From JAVBUZ01 sp031554725 (GTDB lineage: Bacteria; Bacillota; Clostridia; Lachnospirales; Lachnospiraceae): DNA of 30,916 bases. The DNA lies in the NCBI GenBank assembly GCA_031554725.1, contig JAVBUZ010000073.1:1-30916 (forward strand), read 5' to 3'. Positions 1 to 7,673 of this stretch are shown here, one piece after another; within the stretch, counting starts at the first letter, position 1; the number at the start of each line of letters is the position of its first letter. The position numbers and the translations under genes were made by a program. The notes under the pieces are model-generated. The model did no database searches, was not told where the DNA came from, and was given only the letters and a program-made list of their open reading frames with translations.

Positions 1-122
1 ATTGTAGGCTTATTCACCCGAAGTCTTATTTCTTGGATCTCCTCTGAACGCTCTGCCACCCTTCCCCACAGCCTTCTCATGCTTGCAGGAAAAATATACA
101 ATAACCCATTCTTGTCGCTCAC
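1..122 (-). CDS. spoIIIAA: Stage III sporulation protein AA, N-terminal part (cut by window edge)
   Basis: A short open frame on the minus strand runs off the left edge of the window. From a GTG at 120-122 it reads about 40 residues and contains IQEIRLRVNKPT, which matches the conserved N-terminal signature of SpoIIIAA, preceded by an IFPASMRRLW-like segment also typical of the family. A strong ribosome site (AGGGGGAG, 128-135) sits just upstream of the GTG; an in-frame ATG at 78-80 lacks one. SpoIIIAA is the ATPase of the SpoIIIA-SpoIIQ channel between mother cell and forespore. The rest of the spoIIIA operon would lie to the left. The call rests on a short stretch of remembered family sequence, and a mother-cell-type promoter upstream (156-184) agrees with it. 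Confidence 0.75.
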   Translation of the reverse strand, partial: MSDKNGLLYIFPASMRRLWGRVAERSEEIQEIRLRVNKPT

Positions 123-155
123 ACTCTCTCCCCCTCATTGCCTGTCCTTAAGTCT

Positions 156-184
156 AATATATGTGTTAAAGTTCCTATTATGAC
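156..184 (-). promoter_or_regulatory. Candidate sigma-E promoter for spoIIIAA
   Basis: On the minus strand GTCATAAT (177-184) and CATATATT (156-163) are separated by 13 nt. They resemble the sigma-E -35 and -10 elements, remembered as GTCATATT and CATACAAT. The -10 ends about 20 nt before the ribosome site of spoIIIAA. spoIIIA operons are known sigma-E targets, so position and gene identity support each other. Confidence 0.5.
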
Positions 185-233
185 TTCTTTTTGCTAATTG
201 GTGTTAAATCAAGTAAACCATTATGAGTTGCAA

Positions 234-309
234 AACAAAAATAACATTCCTACGAGCAGACGTTTTTCTCCAAAAGAGAGTGACTGCTCGAAGGAATGTG
301 ATTTTTGTT
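234..309. terminator. Long near-perfect hairpin, probable bidirectional terminator
   Basis: Arms 234-259 and 284-309 are 26 nt each and pair with only two mismatches. The loop is 24 nt. The core is GC-richer (GAGCAG/CTGCTC) and the outer ends are an A-run paired with a T-run, so either strand would give a stem followed by U-rich RNA. It lies between the pnp terminator and the spoIIIAA promoter and probably insulates the two. The rest of 123-411 holds no coding signal that I can see. Confidence 0.6.
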
Positions 310-360
310 ATTGCTATCCCTAATACTATTTTTAATAAGATTGTGGCTTAAACAACCGCA

Positions 361-396
361 CAAAAAAGGAGCTACCTCATACTAAGGTAACTCCTT
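361..396 (-). terminator. Rho-independent terminator of pnp
   Basis: On the minus strand the arms AAGGAGTTACCT and AGGTAGCTCCTT form a 12-bp stem with one G-T pair, followed by a run of six T. It starts about 16 nt after the pnp stop codon. Confidence 0.88.
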
Positions 397-411
397 CAAT
401 CTTTATTTTAT

Positions 412-2502
412 TTAGTTCTGTGCAACATCCTTCATTGAGAAGCTGATTCTGCCCATTTTGTCTTTTCCAAGACATACAACGGTAACGTCATCACCAAGTG
501 TTAACACATCTTCTACGTGCTCAACTCTATCTTTGGAAATTTTAGAAATGTGAACCATTCCTTCTTTTCCAGGTGCAAATTCGATGAACGCACCAAATTC
601 TTTAATGCTGATTACTTTACCCTTGAAAATCTGACCTTCTTGGAATTCTGTAGTAATCATCTTAATGATTTCAACTGCTTTATCCATCATTTCTGCTTCT
701 GTACCACATACAGATACTTTACCTTCATCTGTGATGTCAATCTTAACACCAGTACGTGCAATGATTTCATTGATGGTTTTTCCACGCTGTCCAACTACTT
801 CACCAATCTTTTCAGGATCAATCTGAATAGAAATAATCTTAGGAGCGTATTTACCAACTTCTTTACGAGGTTCTGCAATCGCAGGTTTCATACAAGTATC
901 CATAATGAACATTCTAGCTTCGCGACACTGTTTAATAGCACCTTCAACGATAGGTCTTGTTAAACCATGAATCTTAATATCCATCTGAATTGCTGTAATA
1001 CCGTCAGTTGTACCAGTTACTTTAAAGTCCATATCACCAAAGAAATCTTCTAAGCCTTGGATATCTGTTAATAGTACATAATCATCATCTGTATCGCCAG
1101 TAACAAGTCCACAAGAAATACCAGCTACCATCTTTTTAATTGGAACACCCGCAGCCATAAGTGACATACAAGATGCACAAGTAGAAGCCATTGATGTAGA
1201 ACCGTTTGATTCAAAGGTTTCAGATACAGTACGGATTGCATATGGGAATTCTTCTTCTGATGGAAGCACTGGAACAAGTGCTTTTTCAGCTAAAGATCCA
1301 TGTCCAATTTCTCTACGTCCTGGTCCACGAGAAGGTTTTGTCTCGCCTACAGAATAAGAAGGGAAATTGTAGTGGTGCATATATCTTTTGCTTACTTCAT
1401 TTTCATCTAGTCCGTCTACTCTCTGCTGTTCAGAAAGTGGAGCTAATGTTGCGATAGAACAAATCTGAGTTTGTCCACGTGTAAACATAGCAGAACCATG
1501 TACTCTTGGAATTAAATCAGTTTCAGCAGCTAAAGGACGAATCTGATCAATTGCACGACCATCTGGTCTCTTATGATCTTTTAGAATCATCTTACGAACT
1601 GTTTTCTTTTCGTACTGGTATACTGCTTCTCCAAGCATTGCTAACCATTCTTCTTTTTCTGCAAAAGCTTCTTCGAGCTTAGCTGTGATTGCTTTAATAT
1701 TACCTTCACGAGTTTGTTTATCATCTGTAAATACTGCTACTTCCATTTCTTCTGGAGTAACAATAGCTTTCATTTCTTCAAACATTTCTGCTGGAATTGC
1801 ACAGCTTGTATATCCGTGTTTTTCTTTTCCAATTTCAGCTACCATGGTGTTGATAAATGCAATAATTGTCTGATTTGTTTCATGAGCCATGTAAATAGCT
1901 TCAATCATCTTTGCTTCTGGAATTTCATTAGCACCAGCTTCAATCATAACTACCTTTTCACTGGTAGATGCAACTGTAAGGTTTAAATCACCATTTTTCC
2001 ACTGTTCCTGACTTGGGTTAACAATGAACTGTCCATCAATCATACCAATCTGAGTAGTTGCACATGGACCATCAAATGGAATATCAGAAATAGATGTTGC
2101 AATGGCAGAGCCTAACATAGCTACTACTTCTGGACGACATTCAGGGTCAACGCTCATTACTAGATTGTTTAAGGTTACATCATTACGATAATCCTTTGGA
2201 AATAAAGGACGCATAGGTCTGTCAATAACACGGCTAGTTAACACAGAATTTTCACTTGCTTTTCCTTCTCTTTTGTTAAATCCACCTGGGATTTTACCTA
2301 CCGCATATAGTTTTTCTTCATATTCCACACTTAGTGGGAAGAAGTCAATGCCATCTCTTGGCTTGTCAGATGCTGTCGCTGTACATAATACTGTGGTCTC
2401 ACCGTATTGCATAAACGCACATCCATTTGCCTGTTTTCCAACTCTCCCGATATCAACACGAAGAGTACGACCTCCAAGGTCCATAGTAAATGTCTTGTAC
2501 AT
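412..2502 (-). CDS. pnp: Polyribonucleotide nucleotidyltransferase (PNPase)
   Basis: A full-length 696-aa PNPase, which degrades RNA 3'-to-5' by phosphorolysis and can also add tails. It shows the usual order: first RNase PH domain (about 1-210), helical linker, second RNase PH domain (about 310-540) with FTRGQTQ and SRGPGRREIGHG, a KH domain (about 550-610) with a GQRG loop, and a C-terminal S1 domain (about 620-690). The protein ends soon after S1, without a long tail. The ATG has AAGGAG about 8 nt upstream. It lies downstream of rpsO, the usual rpsO-pnp order, and is preceded by a structured leader (2539-2625) that could mediate post-transcriptional control, as shown for pnp in Escherichia coli. 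Confidence 0.98.
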   Translation of the reverse strand: MYKTFTMDLGGRTLRVDIGRVGKQANGCAFMQYGETTVLCTATASDKPRDGIDFFPLSVEYEEKLYAVGKIPGGFNKREGKASENSVLTSRVIDRPMRPLFPKDYRNDVTLNNLVMSVDPECRPEVVAMLGSAIATSISDIPFDGPCATTQIGMIDGQFIVNPSQEQWKNGDLNLTVASTSEKVVMIEAGANEIPEAKMIEAIYMAHETNQTIIAFINTMVAEIGKEKHGYTSCAIPAEMFEEMKAIVTPEEMEVAVFTDDKQTREGNIKAITAKLEEAFAEKEEWLAMLGEAVYQYEKKTVRKMILKDHKRPDGRAIDQIRPLAAETDLIPRVHGSAMFTRGQTQICSIATLAPLSEQQRVDGLDENEVSKRYMHHYNFPSYSVGETKPSRGPGRREIGHGSLAEKALVPVLPSEEEFPYAIRTVSETFESNGSTSMASTCASCMSLMAAGVPIKKMVAGISCGLVTGDTDDDYVLLTDIQGLEDFFGDMDFKVTGTTDGITAIQMDIKIHGLTRPIVEGAIKQCREARMFIMDTCMKPAIAEPRKEVGKYAPKIISIQIDPEKIGEVVGQRGKTINEIIARTGVKIDITDEGKVSVCGTEAEMMDKAVEIIKMITTEFQEGQIFKGKVISIKEFGAFIEFAPGKEGMVHISKISKDRVEHVEDVLTLGDDVTVVCLGKDKMGRISFSMKDVAQN

Positions 2503-2538
2503 ATTTTTCTCCTTTTTTCATATACATTTGGTATTTAA

Positions 2539-2625
2539 AATTGAGTATTACGTTCCGAAACTACTGAGAAATACACTTTAGCAAATATGCTTCTCAGCGG
2601 TCTCGGGATATTTGAATACTCAATT
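2539..2625 (-). promoter_or_regulatory. Structured leader RNA upstream of pnp
   Basis: The minus-strand transcript can fold into one long irregular stem-loop. It has an 11-bp perfect base (2615-2625 with 2539-2549), an internal loop, a 7-bp segment with one G-U pair (CCGAGAC with GTTTCGG), a 2x2 internal loop, an 8-bp segment (GCTGAGAA with TTCTCAGT, including a G-U pair) and a terminal loop of about 20 nt. Only a short T-run follows, so it is a poor terminator. Its place 37 nt before the pnp ATG suggests a processing or autoregulatory site; that function is inferred. Confidence 0.55.
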
Positions 2626-2664
2626 ATTAACTTTTTTTAGCATTTTACCCAGAAAGTAAAATAC

Positions 2665-2704
2665 AAGGCGGAGAGCCCGAATAAATCCGGACACACTCCG
2701 CCTT
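2665..2704 (-). terminator. Hairpin after rpsO, weak terminator or attenuator
   Basis: AAGGCGGAG (2665-2673) pairs with CTCCGCCTT (2696-2704) as a perfect 9-bp stem with weaker inner pairing. On the minus strand it is followed by GTATTTTACTTT, a poor U-tract, so some transcription probably continues into pnp. The U-tract is better on the plus strand, where there is no gene. Confidence 0.5.
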
Positions 2705-2716
2705 TTATTTACATAA

Positions 2717-2983
2717 TTATTTTCTAAGTCCTAATTTTTCAATAAGGGTACGATATCTTTCGATATCTTTCTTTTTTAAATAACCTAGTAAACCACGTCT
2801 TTGACCTACCATTTTTAACAAACCACGTCTTGAGTGGTGATCTTTTGAGTGTTCCTTTAAGTGCTCTGTTAGCTCTTCGATTCTTGCTGTTAAAACTGCG
2901 ATCTGTACTTCAGGTGAACCTGTGTCGCCTGGGCATGTTGCGTATTCGTTGATAATTGCTGTTTTCTTTTCCTTAGAAATCAT
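2717..2983 (-). CDS. rpsO: 30S ribosomal protein S15
   Basis: An 88-aa S15, the 16S rRNA-binding protein of the 30S platform. The sequence MISKEKKTAIINEYA, then GDTGSPEVQIA and HSKDHHSRRGLL, is diagnostic. I chose the ATG at 2981-2983. The frame is open further upstream to a TTG at 3005-3007, but those eight codons contain the ribosome site itself (AAAAGGAGAA), and 88 aa is the usual S15 length. It is preceded by its own promoter and a folded leader, which suggests autoregulation by S15 as known in several bacteria. Confidence 0.97.
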   Translation of the reverse strand: MISKEKKTAIINEYATCPGDTGSPEVQIAVLTARIEELTEHLKEHSKDHHSRRGLLKMVGQRRGLLGYLKKKDIERYRTLIEKLGLRK

Positions 2984-3009
2984 TTTAATTTCTCCTTTTC
3001 TTTTCAACC

Positions 3010-3056
3010 GCCGCGTACTAAGGAGAGGTCGGAGTGTCCTAAACCTGAGTATCGGC
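3010..3056 (-). promoter_or_regulatory. Probable S15 autoregulatory leader
   Basis: In the 5' untranslated region of rpsO, GCCG (3053-3056) pairs with CGGC (3010-3013). Inside this, ACTCAGG pairs with CCTTAGT (six of seven), and an AGG/CCT pair closes an inner arm. This gives a stacked or three-way-junction-like fold directly before the ribosome site. Several structurally different S15-binding leaders are known across bacteria; I cannot assign this one to a named family. Confidence 0.45.
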
Positions 3057-3073
3057 TAAAATCATACTTGCTA

Positions 3074-3102
3074 AGTGTAACATAATTGGATTATATTGTA
3101 AA
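3074..3102 (-). promoter_or_regulatory. Sigma-A promoter of rpsO
   Basis: TTTACA (3097-3102) and TACACT (3074-3079) are 17 nt apart on the minus strand. A TG one base upstream of the -10 makes it an extended -10 promoter. It lies between the trpS stop and the rpsO leader. Confidence 0.6.
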
Positions 3103-3129
3103 CACCTTTTTTTCCTAAGTTTTCCGCGT

Positions 3130-4224
3130 TTATTCCGCCTTATCAGCAAATTTTTCCGCTTGTCCCTTAATTAATTCTACATCATCAAAATAATTGATTT
3201 TCATAGCGGATTTTACTTCTGCCATGGTGCCTGCTGCTTCGTTTCTTGCTACTTCAGAACCCTTTTTCAGAATATCATAAATATCAGGAATCTGTTTTTC
3301 TAGCTCCAATCTCTTATTACGAATTGGTGCAAGCTCTTCTTCTAAAATTGCATTTAAGAATCTCTTTACCTTAACATCTCCTAGTCCACCTCTTTGATAA
3401 TGACCCTTTAGCTCCTCTAGGTTTGGATATTCTGGTAAATATCTTTCAAAATGCTCTTCTTTACAGAACGCATCTAAATAAGTAAATACTGCATTTCCTT
3501 CTAGATTACCCGGATCACTTACTTTTAGGTGATTTGGATCTGTAAACATCTCCATAACCTTACTTCTTACTTCATCTGCTGTATCTGATAAATATATACA
3601 GTTTCCTAAAGACTTACTCATTTTTGCCTTACCATCAATACCTGGCAATCTACAGCAAACCTGGTTTTCTGGAATAAGGGCTTCTGGCTCAACTAAGGTA
3701 TCACCATAAATGAAGTTAAATCTTCTTACGATTTCACGAGTCTGCTCAATCATCGGAAGTTGATCCTCACCTACTGGAACTGTTGTTGCACGAAAAGCTG
3801 TAATATCTGCCGCTTGACTAATAGGGTATGTAAAGAAGCCTACTGGAATACTTGCTTCAAAGTTACGCATTTGAATTTCAGCCTTAACGGTAGGATTTCT
3901 TTGCAATCTAGCAACAGTTACAAGGTTCATGTAATAGAATGCAAGCTCTGTAAGCTCTGGTATCTGAGACTGTATAAATAATGTAGACTTAGCAGGATCT
4001 AAGCCACAAGCTAAATAGTCTAATGCCACCTCAATTATATTTTGACGTACTTTTTCAGGATTGTCCGCATTATCTGTAAGCGCCTGCGCATCAGCAATCA
4101 TAATAAATGTCTTATCAAACTCACCTGAATTTTGTAGCTCTACTCTTCTTCTTAAAGATCCAACATAATGTCCCACATGAAGTCTTCCTGTTGGTCTGTC
4201 ACCCGTTAAAATTATTTTACTCAT
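3130..4224 (-). CDS. trpS: Tryptophanyl-tRNA synthetase
   Basis: A 364-aa class I aminoacyl-tRNA synthetase that charges tRNA-Trp. The N-terminus SKIILTGDRPTGRLHVGH contains the HIGH-type motif (HVGH). AKMSKSLGN is the KMSKS loop. The ATG at 4222-4224 was chosen because AAGGTG lies about 6 nt upstream; the frame extends seven codons further to a TTG without a ribosome site. It is slightly longer than the typical 330-340 aa form. Its promoter lies close upstream and leaves only a short leader, so there is no room for a T-box riboswitch of the kind that often controls synthetase genes in Firmicutes. No convincing terminator separates it from rpsO. Confidence 0.96.
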   Translation of the reverse strand: MSKIILTGDRPTGRLHVGHYVGSLRRRVELQNSGEFDKTFIMIADAQALTDNADNPEKVRQNIIEVALDYLACGLDPAKSTLFIQSQIPELTELAFYYMNLVTVARLQRNPTVKAEIQMRNFEASIPVGFFTYPISQAADITAFRATTVPVGEDQLPMIEQTREIVRRFNFIYGDTLVEPEALIPENQVCCRLPGIDGKAKMSKSLGNCIYLSDTADEVRSKVMEMFTDPNHLKVSDPGNLEGNAVFTYLDAFCKEEHFERYLPEYPNLEELKGHYQRGGLGDVKVKRFLNAILEEELAPIRNKRLELEKQIPDIYDILKKGSEVARNEAAGTMAEVKSAMKINYFDDVELIKGQAEKFADKAE

Positions 4225-4265
4225 TACTACACCTTCCCTATACAAAATACTTATAAACTATGGAC

Positions 4266-4295
4266 AGTATATGACATAAAATGAAAACATGTCAA
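4266..4295 (-). promoter_or_regulatory. Sigma-A promoter of trpS
   Basis: A perfect TTGACA (4290-4295) is followed after 18 nt by TATACT (4266-4271) on the minus strand, about 40 nt before the trpS start. The stretch between this promoter and about 4416 is AT-rich and shows nothing else I can support. Confidence 0.8.
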
Positions 4296-4455
4296 CTCTT
4301 ATCTATGTTTTCCATAAATTCATTATCAATGTTGTAATACATCAAAAATATTTAAAGTAAAATATATAAGAGAATAAGCCTTTAATTAAACTGTTCCTGC
4401 AATACGTTCCATTTTTTCTCAAAATCTTTTGAGATATAAATTTGAGACTGGCACA

Positions 4456-4606
4456 AATATTCAAGCAATTTATTCTACGAGAATCCCTATTTGCCATGGA
4501 AATGAGACTTAAATTCGTGGAGCCCTTTGCGAACACGAATTTATTTCAAGGCTCATTGAAATGCTTGGCAAAACTGGATTTGAGTGGAATAAATTGCTTG
4601 AATATT
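4456..4606. repeat. 151-bp multi-armed palindrome, MITE-like or structured RNA
   Basis: The outer arms AATATTCAAGCAATTTATTC (4456-4475) and 4587-4606 are 20 bp and perfectly inverted. Inside, in register, lie AATCC/GGATT (4482-4486, 4576-4580), TTGCCA/TGGCAA (4491-4496, 4566-4571), ATGAG/CTCAT (4502-4506, 4552-4556) and TAAATTCGTG/CACGAATTTA (4510-4519, 4534-4543), with a 14-nt loop. A separate palindrome (TCTCAAAA-TC-TTTTGAGA, 4417-4434) lies just outside. The element contains no credible gene and sits in the 470-bp gap between two genes that each have their own promoter. No clear target duplication is visible. Confidence 0.7.
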
Positions 4607-4644
4607 GGGACGATTATCATTTTACACTTACACACAATATTTTC

Positions 4645-4676
4645 AAAAAAAGAGCTAACCATGCAGGCTAGCTCTT
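4645..4676 (-). terminator. Terminator of the NlpC/P60 gene
   Basis: On the minus strand AAGAGCTAGCC pairs with GGTTAGCTCTT (11 bp, one G-T pair) around a 5-nt loop. A run of seven T follows (two of them inside the stem). It begins 17 nt after the stop codon. Confidence 0.9.
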
Positions 4677-4693
4677 CATCATTATGTATTTTT

Positions 4694-5731
4694 TTAATCT
4701 TTTATGATACTTACGTATTTCACAGGTGTTCTATAGTTGTACTTAGAAATCTTAATTCCTGTCTTTGGACTACTCGCATGGATTACCTGGCCGCCGCCAA
4801 TATACATTGCAACGTGGTTAATGGTTCCTGAGCTATTTGTGTAAAATACTAAGTCGCCTGGTTGTAAGTCTGCGGCTGTAATTTTCTTTCCTTCATTTGC
4901 TTGCGCTCTAGAAGAGTGGCTTAAGGAAATGTTGAATTTCTTGTATACAGCTAATACAAAGCCAGAGCAGTCTGCTCCTTTTGTAAGGCTAGTACCTCCC
5001 CATACATATGGGTTTCCAAGAAACTGTTTTGCATATTCCACCATGTCAACACGAAGTTCAGATACACCCTGACCATATAAAAGCTCACTCATGGTGATTG
5101 CTGTTTTAAGCTTGTCCTCAACTGTTACATATTCAGCGAACACATATGCATTTTCACCATCTACAGAAACAGTAACCCATTCTCCTACGGTTTCTACATA
5201 TTCAAGTTCTTCATCTAGTGGTACCTGAGTTAAAACTGCACCATTTAAATCTGCGCTATCTCTTACCTTTAAGGCATCAACATTAACCCGTGCTATGGTA
5301 TGTACAAGCTCTTTTGCTTTCATTTTAGCATCAGCACCCGTGCTTAAGAATTCTAAACTTACATATCCCTCTACTTCACCAGAAATGATATGCGCCCAGC
5401 CGTCTACCACATCAATGATTTCACACGCTGAATCTTTTGGCATCTTGCCAACTAGCTTCCCGCTGGTATCTGGTATAGCTCTTACATTTAAGTTTCCGCT
5501 TTCCACATCAGCAATACCGATGTTGGTATAGCCCCAAGAAGCTCCTTTTGCATCTTCTGCTGCTCGTAAGCATTCTTCCTGTGTAAATGATAATGTATAT
5601 AAAGATGCAAGACCTGCGGAAGGTGTTACATCATGTATCGATGCTGTTTCACTGGCAAAAACGTCTATTGGTGTTATACATAAAAGTCCTGCTAGGCAAG
5701 TGCCTACGATTTGAACTACTGCTTTTTTCAT
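4694..5731 (-). CDS. Secreted SH3b-NlpC/P60 peptidoglycan endopeptidase
   Basis: A 345-aa exported cell-wall hydrolase. A signal peptide (about 1-27, cleavage near VFA-SE) is followed by two bacterial SH3 domains (about 75-130 and 148-205), which usually bind the wall. A C-terminal NlpC/P60 cysteine peptidase domain (about 228-345) follows. The catalytic Cys is 255 in GADCSG, with His306 in NHVAMY and probable third residue His318 in VIHAS. The family cleaves peptide stems, commonly gamma-D-Glu-diaminopimelate bonds; the exact bond is not shown here. It has its own sigma-A promoter and terminator, so it is a single-gene unit. The ribosome site is AAAGGGA. Confidence 0.93.
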   Translation of the reverse strand: MKKAVVQIVGTCLAGLLCITPIDVFASETASIHDVTPSAGLASLYTLSFTQEECLRAAEDAKGASWGYTNIGIADVESGNLNVRAIPDTSGKLVGKMPKDSACEIIDVVDGWAHIISGEVEGYVSLEFLSTGADAKMKAKELVHTIARVNVDALKVRDSADLNGAVLTQVPLDEELEYVETVGEWVTVSVDGENAYVFAEYVTVEDKLKTAITMSELLYGQGVSELRVDMVEYAKQFLGNPYVWGGTSLTKGADCSGFVLAVYKKFNISLSHSSRAQANEGKKITAADLQPGDLVFYTNSSGTINHVAMYIGGGQVIHASSPKTGIKISKYNYRTPVKYVSIIKD

Positions 5732-5784
5732 TGTTTATCCCTTTTATTATCACTATGTATTTATTACAATTTTGTTACAAATTT

Positions 5785-5814
5785 ATTATAAACACATAAC
5801 AAAAGGTCTGTCAA
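5785..5814 (-). promoter_or_regulatory. Consensus sigma-A promoter of the NlpC/P60 gene
   Basis: A perfect TTGACA (5809-5814) and perfect TATAAT (5785-5790) are separated by 18 nt on the minus strand, directly after the ribF stop codon. This predicts strong, constitutive-type expression with a leader of about 45 nt. Confidence 0.85.
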
Positions 5815-5821
5815 CCAATTT

Positions 5822-6748
5822 TCACCTATTTTCCATATATTTCCTGCCAATTTCCTTGTCTAACTCAATTTGCTTCTTTAGTTCCGCCAAGGAATTGAAT
5901 TTTTTCTCTTCTCTTACAAAATCATAAAGGAAAACTTCAATTTCCTTTCCATAAACATTTTCATCAAAGTCATAAATATAGGTTTCTACATTTAAAACCT
6001 TTTCGTTTTCTTCTATGGTTGGTTTATAACCAATATTACTAATTCCATAAAAATGTTTGTTGTCCACCTCTACGCCAGAACAATACACTCCCTTTGGAGG
6101 CAATAGCTTTTCCGCTTCTGGAATCAGATTCACCGTGGGGAAACCTAGTGTTCTCCCAATTTGATTTCCACACACTACCTGTCCCATTATCAAATATGGA
6201 GTACCTAAAAGTGTTTTAACCTGCTCCATATTTCCTTTTTCCACTTCTTCCCTAATGCTTGTGGAACTTACTACTTTACCTTCTATGCATACCTTATCAA
6301 TTATCTTTATCTCATAGCCATGCTCTATTGACATTTCTTCTAATAGCTGTAGGTTTCCTGCCCCCTTTGCACCAAAAGAGACATCATAGCCTGCTGCAAT
6401 AAAGCCTGCGTTTAGTTGTTTTACGAAAACCTCTGAAAGAAAAGTTTCTGCTGGCATTTTTGCAGTGGTTTCATTCATCGGATATTCAACCAATACATCT
6501 ACACCCATGGCTTCAAAAATTCTTCTTTTTTCTTTGGTTGTACTCAACTCTTTTCCATCAGAGTAACCTAAAAAAACAGCTGGAGCTGGTGAAAAGGTAA
6601 ACACGCATGCTTTTAAGCCCTTATTCTTTTGCTCTAATATTTCATTAAGTAAACATCTATGACCAAGGTGGATTCCATCAAATTTACCTATTGCAACTGC
6701 TGTTTTTTCTTCTAGGCAAAAATCTGTGGTTTCGCTTATAATTTTCAT
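5822..6748 (-). CDS. ribF: Bifunctional riboflavin kinase / FAD synthetase
   Basis: A 308-aa protein that phosphorylates riboflavin to FMN and adenylates FMN to FAD. The N-terminal adenylyltransferase domain shows GKFDGIHLGH (21-30) and the SSTSIR motif (161-166). The C-terminal riboflavin kinase domain starts near 185 and shows GRTLGFPTVNL (198-208). The length is normal. It is the last gene of the rimP-nusA-infB run, 19 nt after truB, with AGGTAGGA as ribosome site. No clear terminator follows before the next promoter. Confidence 0.96.
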   Translation of the reverse strand: MKIISETTDFCLEEKTAVAIGKFDGIHLGHRCLLNEILEQKNKGLKACVFTFSPAPAVFLGYSDGKELSTTKEKRRIFEAMGVDVLVEYPMNETTAKMPAETFLSEVFVKQLNAGFIAAGYDVSFGAKGAGNLQLLEEMSIEHGYEIKIIDKVCIEGKVVSSTSIREEVEKGNMEQVKTLLGTPYLIMGQVVCGNQIGRTLGFPTVNLIPEAEKLLPPKGVYCSGVEVDNKHFYGISNIGYKPTIEENEKVLNVETYIYDFDENVYGKEIEVFLYDFVREEKKFNSLAELKKQIELDKEIGRKYMENR

Positions 6749-6767
6749 ATGAATTCCTACCTCTTTG

Positions 6768-7673
6768 TTACTCGTTTGTCAAAAACATTTTAACCGGTTT
6801 CATCCTATTTTTCTCTACTTCATACTCATATACACCGTAAAACTTATCCTGGGTATTATATACTCGTACTTGAAGCCCCTGAACCACTTGTAGCTGTTCT
6901 TCTATCTGATTTAGGAAAAAGGCATTTCCGTTGTCAATAAGCTTTGTATGCTCTTCTTTTACATGCACTGCCACTAAATCATAAAAAGCCGCATCTACAT
7001 CCATAATTTTTTCTTGCACCTTCTCTTGGTCTCTAAGCTGTTCTAGCTGAGAAAGTGTAATTGCATCTTCTATGTGAAATTGCCCTACTCTTGTTCGTAT
7101 AAGTCCTTCCATTGTTCCACCACAACCTAGTTTCTCACCAATATCGTGGCAAAGAGTTCTAATATAGGTTCCCTTAGAACAGGTTACTCTCATTCGTACT
7201 CTTGGCAATTCTATATCCAAAATCTCAATCCCATGAATTTTAACTGGTCTCGCCTTACGCTCTACTTCTTTTCCAGCTCTTGCTAATTCATATAGCTTCT
7301 TCCCATCCACCTTTAAGGCCGAATACATCGGAGGTATTTGATCGTAATCACCCACAAAGGAGGCAATCGCTTCTTCTACTTCCTTTTCTGTAGCCGAAAC
7401 CTTTTCCTGGGTTAGAATTTTTCCTGTTGTATCCTGGGTATCTGTTGTAACTCCCAATAACAAGATGGACTCGTACTGCTTATCTTTGTCCGTTAACATA
7501 TCACAAAGCTTCGTACCAGCCCCTAAACATACAGGAAGTACCCCAACCGCCTGCGGATCTAGGGTACCTGTGTGTCCAATTTTTTTCTGTTTTAATATCC
7601 CACGCATCTTTGCCACCACATCATGTGAGGTAAAGCCGGCCTCTTTATATATATTAATAATGCCATTATACAT
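6768..7673 (-). CDS. truB: tRNA pseudouridine(55) synthase
   Basis: A 301-aa enzyme that makes pseudouridine 55 in the T-loop of tRNAs. The catalytic Asp39 lies in GHTGTLDP (33-40). Further family blocks are IPPMYSALKVDG and KGTYIRTL. The last 60 or so residues form a small C-terminal extension as in other Firmicutes. It overlaps the end of nrnA by 8 nt, consistent with translational coupling. Confidence 0.97.
   Translation of the reverse strand: MYNGIINIYKEAGFTSHDVVAKMRGILKQKKIGHTGTLDPQAVGVLPVCLGAGTKLCDMLTDKDKQYESILLLGVTTDTQDTTGKILTQEKVSATEKEVEEAIASFVGDYDQIPPMYSALKVDGKKLYELARAGKEVERKARPVKIHGIEILDIELPRVRMRVTCSKGTYIRTLCHDIGEKLGCGGTMEGLIRTRVGQFHIEDAITLSQLEQLRDQEKVQEKIMDVDAAFYDLVAVHVKEEHTKLIDNGNAFFLNQIEEQLQVVQGLQVRVYNTQDKFYGVYEYEVEKNRMKPVKMFLTNE

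Noticed and set aside
4225..4295. T-box riboswitch before trpS
   Set aside because: The promoter lies only about 40 nt from the start codon, too close for a T-box, and no T-box core sequence is visible.
4342..4536. 64-aa frame on the minus strand and a longer plus-strand frame through the palindrome
   Set aside because: Both read through a nested inverted repeat; composition and lack of ribosome sites do not support coding.
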